The translations under genes and the position numbers were made by a program. The notes below the pieces were generated by a model. It did no database searches and had not been told where the DNA came from. It saw nothing but the letters and a program-made list of their open reading frames with translations. A stretch of DNA of 64,000 bases from Phlebiopsis flavidoalba (taxonomy: Eukaryota; Basidiomycota; Agaricomycetes; Polyporales; Phanerochaetaceae). This document shows, one piece after another, positions 10,669 through 23,956 of the stretch; the first letter of the stretch is position 1, and each line of letters opens with the position of its first letter. The DNA is taken from positions 310,001 to 374,000 of the forward strand of contig JAOCPU010000009.1 of assembly GCA_035772785.1 (NCBI GenBank), read 5' to 3'.

Positions 10669-12787
10669 TGGATGACGAGCAGAGCTGTGTATGGCGGATG
10701 GCTTTTGAGTGGAAAAGCTTGGCCAAGTCGCTGAGATGTCTATCTTTGACACGGTGAGCTGGAGACAAGTAAATATAGATGCCAAAGAAAGTGCTGGATG
10801 CGTTCCCTGGCCTAAAACCGCGGGGGGCGGACGCCAACGCCCCAGACGTGGCTGTCCCACGGCGGGGCCGCCGCGCGCGACGAGCTGGGGGCCGTCGGAG
10901 GGGACGCGGGTCGATTCACGCGGTGCGGTTTGTCGTCCGAGTACGCTGTGCGGCGGCGGGGGACGAGGGTGGCCGGCGCCTCCCGAGGCGCGAGTGTTGG
11001 CGTTGGTGCCGCGATTTTTGGGCGTCGCGGAGTCTAATTATACAGGCTTGGGCTTGGCATCCGTCCTATTTTTTGTGCCATCCGACAGTGTCCTCTGCCC
11101 TCTGCCGGCACGCTGCCCACCGCCACCGCCGGGTTTGTGTCTTGGATTTTATTCCGTCTTTTCTCGCCATTATTCGCCGACATTCCCCTCTGTCGCCCTC
11201 GCGTAGCCGACGCACGGCGTGCCAAGGTACAGGCGATCACGAGCGCACCAGTACAATCCGATGTTTTCCGAGTTATCCAAAAAAATATGGCTAAAACAAA
11301 CAGAGAAAAGTGCTCAGCGCCTTAAAAAAAAGTGAAAAACATACGGAAGTAAAAAAAAAAAAACCCCCCCCCCTTCCCCTATTGATCCGCCTCTTTGAAT
11401 CTCCCACCACCCGACTACCCATCCCGGATCGGAGCAGCCTGTCAGGACTACCCGGCGAACCGCCGGGGGCACACGAAAAAAAAAAAAACCCACTTCTCCA
11501 AAGGTCCCCCCCCAACCAGAAATAGCAGCGGCACTCGAAACTGCGCACCCTCCCAACCCCTCCATCTCCACGACCCTCGGCCCAGACCCCCTTGCGCCGA
11601 GCGGCTAATATAACAAAAGTACATTTACCATAGATAGAACACCCCTCGTTACGCCCCCTCACGAAGCAAATCCACACACACAAACGTAACGTTCCCCACG
11701 CACGCTCACAGTCCACAAAACCACATAGAAACCGATGAAGAAAAAAAAAGGAGATAACATATTTCCGATACATACATATACCGACATGTTCGGTGCTACC
11801 TGCGCTCCTCAGACCCCTGTACCTAGCTACAGCCCCGCGCACCAGCGGCCGGCTCCACGATGCCGAGTTCGTCTCTGCCGCGCTCCTCACCGCCAAATAG
11901 AATGGTCAACACGGGCGGCCACACCGCCCCCCCCCTCCCGGCCGCTAGGCCCCCCCCTCCGCGCCCCGATCCCCCGGGCCAGCCCCAGCGACGCCGCGTC
12001 ACCCCCCCGTGCCCCCCCCGTAAACACCTCGGTCTCTGATGCCCCCCAGCCCGCCAAACTCGCCCCAGCACCCCCTCAATCCCCCACTGCCTCTTAACCA
12101 CAGCTCCCGCCCCCAGTTCAGACACGAGCCCTCTGCGATCTCCCCCAGGACGTGACTCGACCCCCCGGGCGATCCCTCCTGCTCTATTTGCTCGGTCAAC
12201 CGGCCCCAGTCCACTTGTGCCCACCCTCTCAGCCCACAGCCTGTATCTGTCGCGTCCAACCATGCCTGCCCTCTGAGATCTCCCCCGAGGATCCTCGAAC
12301 CTCGCTCGCTTCGATGGCACTTTGTGCCCACGAGCCTCCCCTCTTTCGAAGTCTTTTAAAACGAGCTCCACTGCGCTCCGCGGTCCATTGTCCCTCGCCG
12401 TCGCGCGCATAACAGTAGGTTGTCGGACTCTGCCCTGCCCAGGCGGCAGCATTCTATTCTCGGTTATAGGGTTGTTTCTATGGAGGTTCTATTGAAGTGA
12501 TCATAATGAGGTGTCTGTTCTTTCTCGACCAGCCCTCTGAACCGCGATCTGTGCGAGGCGCCCTCCAAGAAAAAATGCCTCACGCATCACCAGATTCAGA
12601 AGATTCTCTTTAGCCTAGTTCGGTATTTGTGGCTGTGGTCCGTCAGCACCAGTGCTTCGGCCGCGGAGGCCTAGCTTCCTGAGGACCGGACTTAGCCATC
12701 GACGCGAAGGGATCGAGTCTCGTCGGAACGTCGCCGACCACCAAGGCTTACAGAGACGCGAGTCCCTGCGCTTAGTTCCGTCGCGCA
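10669..12787. other. C-rich, homopolymer-dense region without a convincing gene
   Basis: Long open frames occur (11291-11896 minus, 201 codons; 11823-12452 minus, 209 codons; 10779-11294 plus), but their translations are low-complexity Gly/Arg or Pro/Ser products of skewed composition. The plus strand from about 11860 to 12330 is strongly C-rich with repeated C runs of 6-10, so the minus strand is G-rich. Untranslated, promoter or recent repeat DNA is more likely than a protein gene. A gene upstream of the 12.8 kb open frame could begin here but cannot be seen. Confidence 0.45.
11334..11520. repeat. paired poly-A/poly-C homopolymer tracts
   Basis: A run of A directly followed by a run of C appears twice within about 140 bp: about 14 A then about 11 C near 11351-11373, and 12 A then CCC near 11476-11490. 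A shorter A-run lies just upstream. The plus strand is nearly pure A/C at these points. Run lengths are probably unreliable given the error pattern of this sequence. Confidence 0.5.
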
Positions 12788-12895
12788 ATGTACCGCTTTT
12801 TTTGGCTCTACTGTGTGTTCTTCTTGCAAGGACGTTTGAGTGAGGACAGCGATGACGAATACGATGAATACGATGACGGCGGCCATGGCAAATAA
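12788..12895 (+). CDS. possible small ORF or last exon: hydrophobic start, acidic tail
   Basis: ATG at 12788 opens a 35-codon frame: MYRFFWLYCVFFLQGR, an aromatic hydrophobic stretch, then SEDSDDEYDEYDDGGHGK and TAA at 12893-12895. The Asp/Glu/Tyr tail has the look of a real acidic C-terminus. It may be the end of a larger spliced membrane protein whose upstream exons I cannot find, or a stand-alone micropeptide. No family is recognised. Confidence 0.25.
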   Translation: MYRFFWLYCVFFLQGRLSEDSDDEYDEYDDGGHGK

Positions 12896-13179
12896 ATTTG
12901 GGGGTCACGCCTCCATCGGAGAGAGTACGACCTCAAAAACTCAAAAACAACCCTTCCAACGGGCTAAAGCCCTAATTACTGGACGGTCTGCCAACGGACG
13001 AACTCCTAGAGTTTGGAGCGTGCTGCAATTTTTTTCTGCAAGAAGTATGTAGGTGGGCCCCCTGCTTCAGCATCAGCAGTCAGCGGCGAGCTTGCTACCA
13101 GTATGACATTGGTGTTTCCATTTCATCGACATTATATATAGCACCCTTCACATTTTGCAGCGCGCCGCCCGAGGCGGAT

Positions 13180-14048
13180 TACATGCAACGGCCTCACAGA
13201 CATTTGGTCTGGCTATGAAAATGCTCGACCCTTTACTACGATCTTTGAGCCTGGCTTGCCAGCCATGTTCCGCACTCTCAGCTATCCGGCGTGCTCACTG
13301 CGAGACGCGTCAATGAAGAGGAGCATGAGATTAAGCTCTCAAAGGCTATTCTAGACGATATCCACGGAAGTGGTGACGCTTGTCATCGATGCATATCGCT
13401 GTCCGTGGTGTGCACCTCTGGGGTCGAAGTAGTACGTCTCATTCTCTCCCACTCGCCCCTGCACTTGCCTCATGGCAGTGTACCAGACTGGCACCTGCTA
13501 CGTGGCCTTGTTTCGTTCGGCAGGCTCCTCCATATGTTTGAGGGCAACCTGCCCAACAATGTTTCCGAAACGACATGGCTTCGTAGTGTGATTCAAGAAC
13601 GAGACGACGGCGGGCAAATGACATTCAACTGGACCAGCTTTCTTCAAGAGCTATTTGACACTGACAACGATGCACAAGGACCTTGGAATCCTGATGAATG
13701 GTACTGTACAGACTGCATACTCCACCTCATGCGGTCACGCATACGCAAATGGTGGATCGCCACGAAAATCAGCTGTGCGTTTTTCCACTTGCCCTTGGAT
13801 TGGGTGCCATATTGTCTGATGGATGCGCGATGCACGTCATACAGTCGACGGCCCGCTGAAGACAGACTGCTGGTACGGCTACAACTGTCGTACGCAGGTC
13901 CACGAAGCGAGCGCGCATGCGGATAAACTGAATGTGCGTTGCGCAGGCTGAGTTTCAGAATTGGACGACCTCGCTTAGCCTTTCGCTGACACGCCCGTCT
14001 TCTCTTTTTTAGCATCTGTGTGAACCCACCAGAGGCGACGCGCCGTGA
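13180..14048 (+). CDS. conserved fungal protein with a PBZ-like Cys/His motif; function unknown
   Basis: Segments continuing across frames: CNGLTDIWSGYENARPF and FEPGLPAMFRTLSYPA (about 13180-13290), EEEHEIKLSKAILDDI, LLHMFEGNLPNNVSETTWLR, DDGGQMTFNWTSFLQELFD, GPWNPDEWYCTDCILHLMRS, RIRKWWIATKIS. At 13868-13925 it reads CWYGYNCRTQVHEASAHADK. After an intron (acceptor TTTTTTAG near 14011) follows HLCEPTRGDA and a TGA at 14046. C-x-[FY]-G-x-x-C followed by spaced His fits the poly(ADP-ribose)-binding zinc finger (PBZ) pattern, although the usual spacing after the second Cys is changed. The upstream WYCTDC pair may be a second metal site. I have seen similar proteins only as uncharacterised fungal proteins; the function is unknown. 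Start not determined. Confidence 0.6.
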
Positions 14049-14416
14049 TACAGCCCCACAGTGTGTGTGTGCACCAGATATTTTCGTCTGACGCGGTGAT
14101 ATGGCGATCATGTTCTCAGTTTATAACTCCCTGTGTCCCCAAAACTCTGTCCTCTCCGACTTGTACACTGACGTTTCCTGTGATAACGACTATTCCTGTA
14201 CTTGTACAACTGTAACCTTGTGGCCGTCTACATGGATATTTTTTTTGCACCCTCCTGATCCGACGCTACCCCGCCTTCTCACGGCGCGTCGTGGTTCCCA
14301 CGCCCCGAGCCAGACGCGCGTGTTACTGACTTGGCGAGGCGCCCGCGGCTGCGAAACGCGCGCCAAAGCGGGGAGAGCTTGGTGATCGGCGCGCGAGTTG
14401 CGCCTCTGCGTCCAAC

Positions 14417-15769
14417 ATGATGTCCATCCGGATGCAAAGGGCCTGCAGCCGTTCAGCGACCACAACATGCCCAAGATATTTTTTTCTCAGCCAATATTGG
14501 GCCGCGCACGAGCTGCGGCGTTGCTGCACAGGGCGTACGCGACACATCGGGACCCATTACCAAACTCTTCGCTGCTCTCACATGCTTTGGACCAAAAGCG
14601 CGGCAGTGCGGGGCGGGACAATACTATGGGTGCATTCCGGCTGGGACTGGTACCGTCCTACGCCAAACGATCAGGGAGAGGTGAAGAAGTGGTCGGAGCT
14701 CAGCATGAGTGGAAAAGGTGTGTCTGCAAACCATTTGAGAGGCATGCGAATAACATGGTTGTAAAGTTGTTCGGACGACGGCTCGGACGACGAATTTGCT
14801 CGTTATTCTGTTCGGAGCAGGCTTCTCTGCGATGCTGGTCTACGCTCTAACCTCGGAACTATTCTCGAAGAACTCTGCCACAGTGCTGTACGGCCAGGCA
14901 TGCGAGCTCATCAAGTCCTCAGACAAAGTGTGTACTCTTTTTTATCGCCCATAGCACACTTTTGACGCTACAGCAGGTCAGCACATACCTCCGAGGGCCC
15001 CTGATCTTCCCACAATAACCCACCGTCCTCCATCCGCCCACGGCACCGCAACGACCGCGTCGCGTCGCAGATCGTCCGTGACTCCTCGGGACGCGAAACA
15101 CATGCTTCTCAACTTTTTCGTGCAGGGCCAGCCGCACAACGCGGCGGCGGCGGCGGGCGCGCCGGTCGACCAGTCTGCATTTGCCGCGGCCCTCGAGCGC
15201 ACCAAGGTGCGTCCGCGTCTGCGATCTCGGACATGTCGGCGGACGAGATGGTCGAGGCGACGAGCCAGTATGCGAACGACAAGTGGGACGCGTTCAAGAG
15301 GCTGTTCAGGTTCCTCTCGGGCGATGTTGTGCCCTCTTCGCAGCTGCCCCCGCCGCCTGCGGTAGAAAACGAAGCATGAAGCCCAGCCCTCGGGGTGGAA
15401 GCAGGGTCTGACGGGTCTGTTTTCGGGCTTGCGTCCGTCGGGAGGAGATGCCGGCGGTATACTATCCAGTATACCGGAAGAAGGATTCACGGATGGCGAA
15501 GTGCACGCAGACCTTGTCATGGTGCGCCGGAAATCCGTGCCTGCATTCTGTCTTTCCTTGCTGACACATCCCACGCACCCAGAATGACCACGGGCAGTTT
15601 GAGTTCCGGTTCCTACGGGTGGATATTCCTGGTGCGTCCAAACCTTCCGCTTTTTTTCTTACTTCGCGTCGGGACGGTTTACGCTGACGACGCCGCACGA
15701 CCCGAAATAGACTCCCAAGCACCCCACCCTGTACGGGTGTTTGTCATTGGCGGGGGCCGACGGAGATAG
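14417..15769 (+). CDS. TIM21: mitochondrial import inner membrane translocase subunit Tim21
   Basis: TIM23-complex subunit that contacts Tom22 and couples import to respiratory-chain assembly. A start near 14417 gives an Arg/Ser-rich presequence (MMSIRMQRACSRSATTTCPR). KKWSELSMSGK precedes an intron, then VRTTARTTNLLV leads into the single transmembrane segment ILFGAGFSAMLVYALTSELF (about 14790-14860). The family signature SKNSATVLYGQACELIKSSDK follows. After an intron comes HNNPPSSIRPRHRNDRVASQ, then HMLLNFFVQGQPHNAAAAAG, MSADEMVEATSQYANDKWDA and FKRLFRFLSGD. The conserved IMS end reads GFTDGEVHADLVM|NDHGQFEFRFLRVDIPG (about 15485-15630, intron between). Indels shift the frame near 15010, 15100 and 15210. 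The last frame stops at 15769; that end is less certain than the core. Confidence 0.88.
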
Positions 15770-15971
15770 CCATGGCGGGCAGCCACGGTCGCACAAAAAC
15801 CTACCACAGCTTACTATCTTTAATATTGGCCGTCCCTGCGTATTGGCCTATGCGCTGTCGCCTCGGATCCAAGACGTCCTTTCTTCCTCCCCCAAACTGT
15901 ATTACTACGAGCTATAAGTACATGTCCGTGACAGCCGTCCGAACGAATCTTCCGCCGGGACAGAGGCAAAC

Positions 15972-16548
15972 TTAGTCGCCGAACAGCTTCTGCACGCGTT
16001 TGAGTATGGAATCCTTGGCCGGATCTATGAGGCGAATCATTAGTTGTGGGGTGACTGCGCGCGACAGCAGTCGACGAACCGTAGGGATGGTCTTTGGAGG
16101 GTATCTCGAGCAGTGCAGGGAACGCTTGTTGGTACTTGTCTACTGTGGGACGGATCTTCTCTGCAACCTGTAGCGTTGGGTTTAGGCTTCTGTTCCGTCA
16201 GCAAGAGAAGATACCAGGAACGTACGTGCTGGTTTATGAGGAGGATGGCAATGTCTTTGCGTTCGGTGAATTCTGTAAAGGCAGCTTCGATAGCCGACAC
16301 TTGCGTCTCTGCGTACTGTCAGTATTTAGATATATTCAGCCACAGGAATGCCTCTCACTTGTGTCGACGATGAGGAAATTCTTCTTTTGCCCCGCTCGAC
16401 GTGACCGATGCCGGCTAGCAGCATACCCGTGATCGTGTCCTATGCGATGCGACCGTGAGTTTGAGAGAAGCAACTTTCAGATGACCCATATGCGTACCTC
16501 ATCGCCAATGACCGCCAACAAGTTACGCTCCTTGAAAGAGGTGGTCAT
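15972..16548 (-). CDS. VMA7: V-type H+-ATPase subunit F
   Basis: Stalk subunit of the V1 sector of the vacuolar proton pump. The ATG at 16546-16548 begins [17 protein letters not shown]. Four introns are easy to place. The remaining exons read [17 protein letters not shown], an indel, then [29 protein letters not shown] and [35 protein letters not shown], and [17 protein letters not shown] with TAA at 15972-15974. The spliced length of about 120 residues fits the family. One base is missing in the run before KKNFL (about 16392). Its 3' end faces that of TIM21 across about 200 bp, and its 5' end is about 210 bp from the divergent ecdysoneless gene, so the two probably share a promoter region. 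Confidence 0.93.
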
Positions 16549-16756
16549 CGTTGGCGAACAACGTCCAGAGCTGCGTCGCATGAGTCGGCTCCTCGAGCTT
16601 TAGCGCCTACATGACCGCATCGGGGCTTGTAGACGCCCATTGTTAACTTGCTCTCAGTCCGCCTCGACCACTCATTTACAGTTGGTGCTGTGAGTGTACA
16701 CTTTGTTGCGTGCTGCATGAGATTTTTGACCGAATTTGGTCATACAGCGGACTGTT

Positions 16757-19829
<3,073 letters not shown>

Positions 19830-20443
19830 GTGTATAGTAATGTAAGAGCGGTCAACGTTATTCTGTCGCAATTTATCTCAACTTGTCAACGCATATATTG
19901 TTCCAGTGTCAAAAGATGGAGTCTGAACTCTGCACTCATTGTTGACATCCTGCGATTTGCACCAGCGTGCGTGTACTTGAATGCATCTCGTGTTACGAGG
20001 ATATCTGCCTCGCTGAGGCAAGTGATCGCGGTCGGGCAAAAACCCACCGACGACTTGTCCAAGAGACGGCCTGGTGCCATCCATCGCTGGCGTTACGTCG
20101 CTGTTGGAGCCCCGACAGCAGCCTTTCACGTCTTCACGTCCTCATTCGGACGCTATTCTCGCTGCCTATTTTGTAACAGAAGCTTCTGCGCGCTTCTTCT
20201 TTTCGCCGCATCGGGGAATGTGATTGCCCAAACGCGGTAAGTTGTCTGGTTTTGGACGTCGATGGCCAGCCCAATGCGCGCGAAGACACAGCGGGATTTG
20301 AACCTCCCTTTTGCTGCATAAAAAGGTCGGCCCGTGGGATGCGTGGGCACCCCAAGTCTTTCTCCCTCTCACTCTCAAATCGTCTCTACTCTATTCTCTT
20401 TTAATTCGTTCGCGCTTGCCAATTCCTTCAACAGACCAACAAA
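19830..20443. other. intergenic region
   Basis: Open frames (for example 19830-20240 plus) have no recognisable content. The last part holds the probable promoter of the following secreted-protein gene. Confidence 0.45.
20315..20402 (+). promoter_or_regulatory. TATA-like box and pyrimidine-rich leader
   Basis: CATAAAAAGG at 20317-20326 lies about 120 bp before the ATG at 20444. A C/T-rich stretch (about 20356-20402) follows. This arrangement is typical of highly expressed basidiomycete secreted-protein genes; assignment is by position and composition only. Confidence 0.45.
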
Positions 20444-22062
20444 ATGGCGTAGCCCCGTCAATCGCCTTCGGCCTCCTCGCTGCTGCAGTCAGCCCATCTC
20501 TTGTAGCATCCGCCCCTACTCCCAATGACCCTGACCGGCCTGCTGCTCCTGTTTCCTTTCCCGTCATGGGCAGTGGGCGGCGTTCGCCCCCCTGTTAACC
20601 CTCTGCCGCATGCCTTCTTATCGCGTGCCGACGACGCTGGGACTGCGGGTGGTGGTGGTAACGCGCGTACAGGCAACGCCCGCTAGTGCCGACGGCGGTA
20701 ATGTATTTAACCAGAGGGGAGGGACGACAGCACCCTCACCAACGATGATTGCCAGTGCGTACACTATCTCGGGCCGCCCCACGAATGATCTGAACCCTCT
20801 TGCTAGACTTCGGTGGTGCCGGTAGCCAAAGTGCCACTGGAAACGCAGACGGCGGTAACGGTGAAGGCCTGGGGCCTGGCGGTAACGCCTACACTGGCGA
20901 CTCTGGCACTGCTCGCGGCGGCTCCGTTGGCAACTCTGCCGGTACAATCCAGAACACCGGTGGTGCTAGTGAGAGGTTGTGAGTCCGTCCCTGTGTACCC
21001 GGATACCCCTGTATCCCGCGCTGACTTTAGTGTGTAGGGACACTCCTGGTGTTGTGTGGTACTTCTCAGACTGGTAATGCACAGGGTGGCGACGCTGCTC
21101 GCAAGCGTGCTCTCGACTCTCTCAGACTGCGGGAGGGCAACGCGCACTCTGGAAACTCTAGTGACGCCTCCAGTGGTTCCGTCTTCAACCCCAAGGCGAG
21201 GATGACGGTCAGGCCACCAACATGATGGCCAGTGAGTACTTTGACTGTTGCTCATTCTGCACTATATCACCTCAACATTCACGACACCAGACAACGCCGC
21301 CGCTTGGGACCACGGGTACCTCCAGGACCGTAACGCTGAGGGTGGCAGCGGGTTCCAACCGTGGTCCGGGAGGAAACGCCAGCTCTGGTACTGCCGGGCC
21401 ATCCAACGGAGGCGACATCGTCAGCAGCCGGGGGTACTGTTCAGAACACGGGCTCCAGTAAGTTTTTCTTTGATTGGTTTCACACATGCGCTTACGGTGA
21501 GCAGACACCGCATCGAACGGCGGGAACGGTCGACGAGTGTGGGTCTGCGGACGGGCGGCAACGTCGACAGGCGTGCCTACGATGCCGATACCGCTGGAGG
21601 TAACGCCACCACACACCGGAAAACAGAGTGCGAAACAGGGGCACCACGGTTCGGACGTCAACGGTGGTTCGGTTACGAACACTGCCGAGGACGATGGAAC
21701 CATCACCAGGACGACGCTTCCAGTGAGGGGCTTGTGTCCCCTCATCCTCTTGGCCACTCTGTGACTGAACGTCTGGTGTCTAAGGCAACGCCGGCAGCGG
21801 GTGGAACAACTGGGTCTGGCGACAGGCAAACGGGTCGGAAAACGGCCGGCCGTCAAATAATCCCCCCCCACCCCCCCCCCACGGCATCCAGGGGCCCTGG
21901 CCTCCACGGTAACGCCTCGTCCGCGGAAACTCACGGGCAACGCATATGGAGGCTCTGTCTCGAACATCGGCGGCACGCAGAACAACATGGGCGCGTCGAA
22001 AACTGCGGGCAACGGCGGCACGAAGCTCTACGGGCGACGCCACGGGTGGCAACGTCAACTAG
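20444..22062 (+). CDS. secreted Gly/Asn/Ser-rich repetitive protein
   Basis: The ATG at 20444 is followed by one missing base and then APSIAFGLLAAAVSPSLVAS, APTPNDPDRPAAP: a clear signal peptide and a short Pro-rich propeptide-like part. The rest consists of diverged repeats, one per exon, of the type GNA.(T/S)G.(S/A)G.A.GG(S/D)V.N..GT.QNTG. Clear copies are GGNAYTGDSGTARGGSVGNS (about 20880), GNASSGTAGPSNGGDIVSS (about 21370), GGSVTNTAEDDGTI (about 21660) and GNAYGGSVSNIGG (about 21930). Introns of about 50-60 bp separate the copies. The stop TAG is at 22060-22062 after TGGNVN. It resembles repetitive secreted or cell-surface proteins of basidiomycetes. No enzyme domain or anchor is visible and function is unknown. 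Confidence 0.7.
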
Positions 22063-22175
22063 GGCCGCACTTTTGTACGAGGGCTGTAGCACTACCACAC
22101 TTACTATATATGGCACTTTCATTTAATTTTGATGGCGCAACACGCGCTGGCGCCCATGAGTTGGTTCCGTCGACA

Positions 22176-23489
22176 ATGTCGGACTCGGAGGGCGAGTATG
22201 ATGGCCTCCCCGACATTACTGCCGGCGTCGACTTCGATGCCATTCCCGCCCTCTGCGCGCCCGAGGAGCATGCCTCGTCCGAGTATTCTTTTGACGAGCT
22301 CGACGACAACGCGCTGGCCGCGGTCGAACGCGTAGAGGCCGAGGCTCTTGCGGCAGCAAACACAACCACAACAACGACGTCTGGTACGCCCGCGTGGTTT
22401 GTCACTGCCGTCATCTCACATGTATGCACAGACGACTCTGCGCAATGTCTTACCGCTGCGGTCCCAAAAGGACACCCCACGCGAGCCATCGCCCAAACTC
22501 GTAACTTTACCCCAGACCAGACTGAGGTCCAGGGCCCAGTCAAAGAGTGACGGTGAGTAGCAGCAGCAACGAGACTCCTGCAGCGCTATGACACAGACGG
22601 AGGCAAGGCAGTGCTCGACCTTTCCTCACTGGCTCGTCTCCCTCTGTACCGTCTCGCCGCGGGCCACCCCACCTGCACTGACTTGTCATTTCAGTCACCC
22701 CGGTAACCACGCCCCTATCTACCGCCCCGCCACGCAATACACGACAAAAGAGGCCACGCGCAGGCCCCAGTCACTCTCCGCCGCGCAAGAGGCGGAACGT
22801 GTCACCCGCCGGAGGGCGCCGTGCTCGAGCTCGAGCGGCCGCGCTCCGCTCCTGCGCGGGTGTCCCCCCCCGTGCGCCGGAAGGGCGCGACGCAGGAGAG
22901 GCAGATTGTTGCGAAGGTGCTTGAGGGTTTCGGAGGATGAGTTGACGTGTCCTATGTGTGTGCTTCTTTTTTTGCTCTGGCGTTTGTGGGCTGACGGGGG
23001 TTGGTGCAGATGCTGTGATTTATTGTACGTGCTGGGGAATGAGGTGCCAGAGAGACGAGGCTGACACTTCCCCGCTAGTGCGTGTGCGTATGTGGGAAAC
23101 CCGTGCGGTCACAGTTTCTGCGGCGAATGCGGGTGGGACTGGATCTCGAAAAAACGTACGCCCCGCCGGCTTTCTGTGGCGCATTGACCCAGCTCACGCG
23201 GTAGAACGATAGCTTGGCGGCGCCGACGTGCGCCGACCTGTCGCGCCGCGCTCGCGAAGGGGCACGCCCATGCTCCCGAACATTGCCCCTTGATAATGCG
23301 GTGCGCAAGCATATCGAGGCGTTGGGGAATAGCGGCGCGGAGGGATGGGGGGTAGACGAACCGCGGTATCTCGAGTGGGAGGAGCGGGCGCAAGTGAGTG
23401 TAGTTGTGGCTCGGTTTCTCGCGGCTTTTTTGAGCGCGCGTTTGGTACAGTGCGTGGAGGGCGCGGGGACGCGAAACGAGCCAAGTTAG
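22176..23489 (+). CDS. RING-finger protein, probable E3 ubiquitin ligase
   Basis: ATG at 22176 gives an acidic N-terminus (MSDSEGEYDGLPDITAGVDF, FDELDDNALAAVERVEAEAL), a Thr-rich linker and an intron. A disordered basic stretch (about 22700-22900) follows, then RQIV.KVLEGF and EDELTCPMC at about 22939-22959. After an intron come CDLL and NPCGHSFCGECGWDWISK (23098-23150). Across indels, CPTCRAALAKG, TPMLPNIA and LDNAVRKHIEALG (23225-23330) complete a C3HC4-like RING with the usual hydrophobic helix after it. The tail reads GVDEPRYLEWEERAQ; stop at 23489, or 23542 in another frame. The acidic N-terminus followed by a RING is common in fungal ligases of the Rad18/TRIM-like group. Substrate unknown. 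Confidence 0.78.
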
Positions 23490-23956
23490 CCTCTGAAACA
23501 AAAAAAGAAGGGCGGCAGGACTGTCAGAGTTTCTCAAGGTAATTCGCCTCGGAATCCTCATAAAAAAAAATAAACATCAGCGACGAGCCAGGTGGATGAC
23601 ACGCATTTTTCGTTCACACTCAAAGACCCGGTGTATTGAATAATATTATGGATGGATGCCAATCGAATTTTGGGGCTCTTTTACATCGTAAAGACGTGAT
23701 CATGAGGCGAATGGAGTGGGGAGGAAACAATGTGTATGCGATGAGGTGACCTACAAGAAAGAGTACAGGCTACTGGTGTCAACATGGGATCGAGGCTACA
23801 GGGGACGAGAATAAGGATACAGAGAAAACGTGATACATTGCAGACCGTGAATGTTTGTGGGGGGTTTCATGCATGATTTACAGACCGTCGCCTCGCCGCG
23901 CGCGCAGGGGCCTAAGCGTTATCCAGACGCCGCCCCGCACATCACGACCGCGACTC
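23490..23956. other. intergenic region between convergent genes
   Basis: No open frame with recognisable content. The minus-strand gene downstream ends at 23957 and the RING gene ends near 23489-23542, so this is shared 3' flank. Confidence 0.45.

Noticed and set aside
11291..12452. Two minus-strand open frames of 201 and 209 codons
   Set aside because: Low-complexity Gly/Arg-rich translations in a C-rich region; length explained by the lack of stop codons in G-rich DNA, with no intron or domain support.
20294..20304. Perfect B-box-like GGTTCAAATCC on the minus strand, possible tRNA
   Set aside because: No matching T-stem, anticodon arm or acceptor could be formed with flanking bases.
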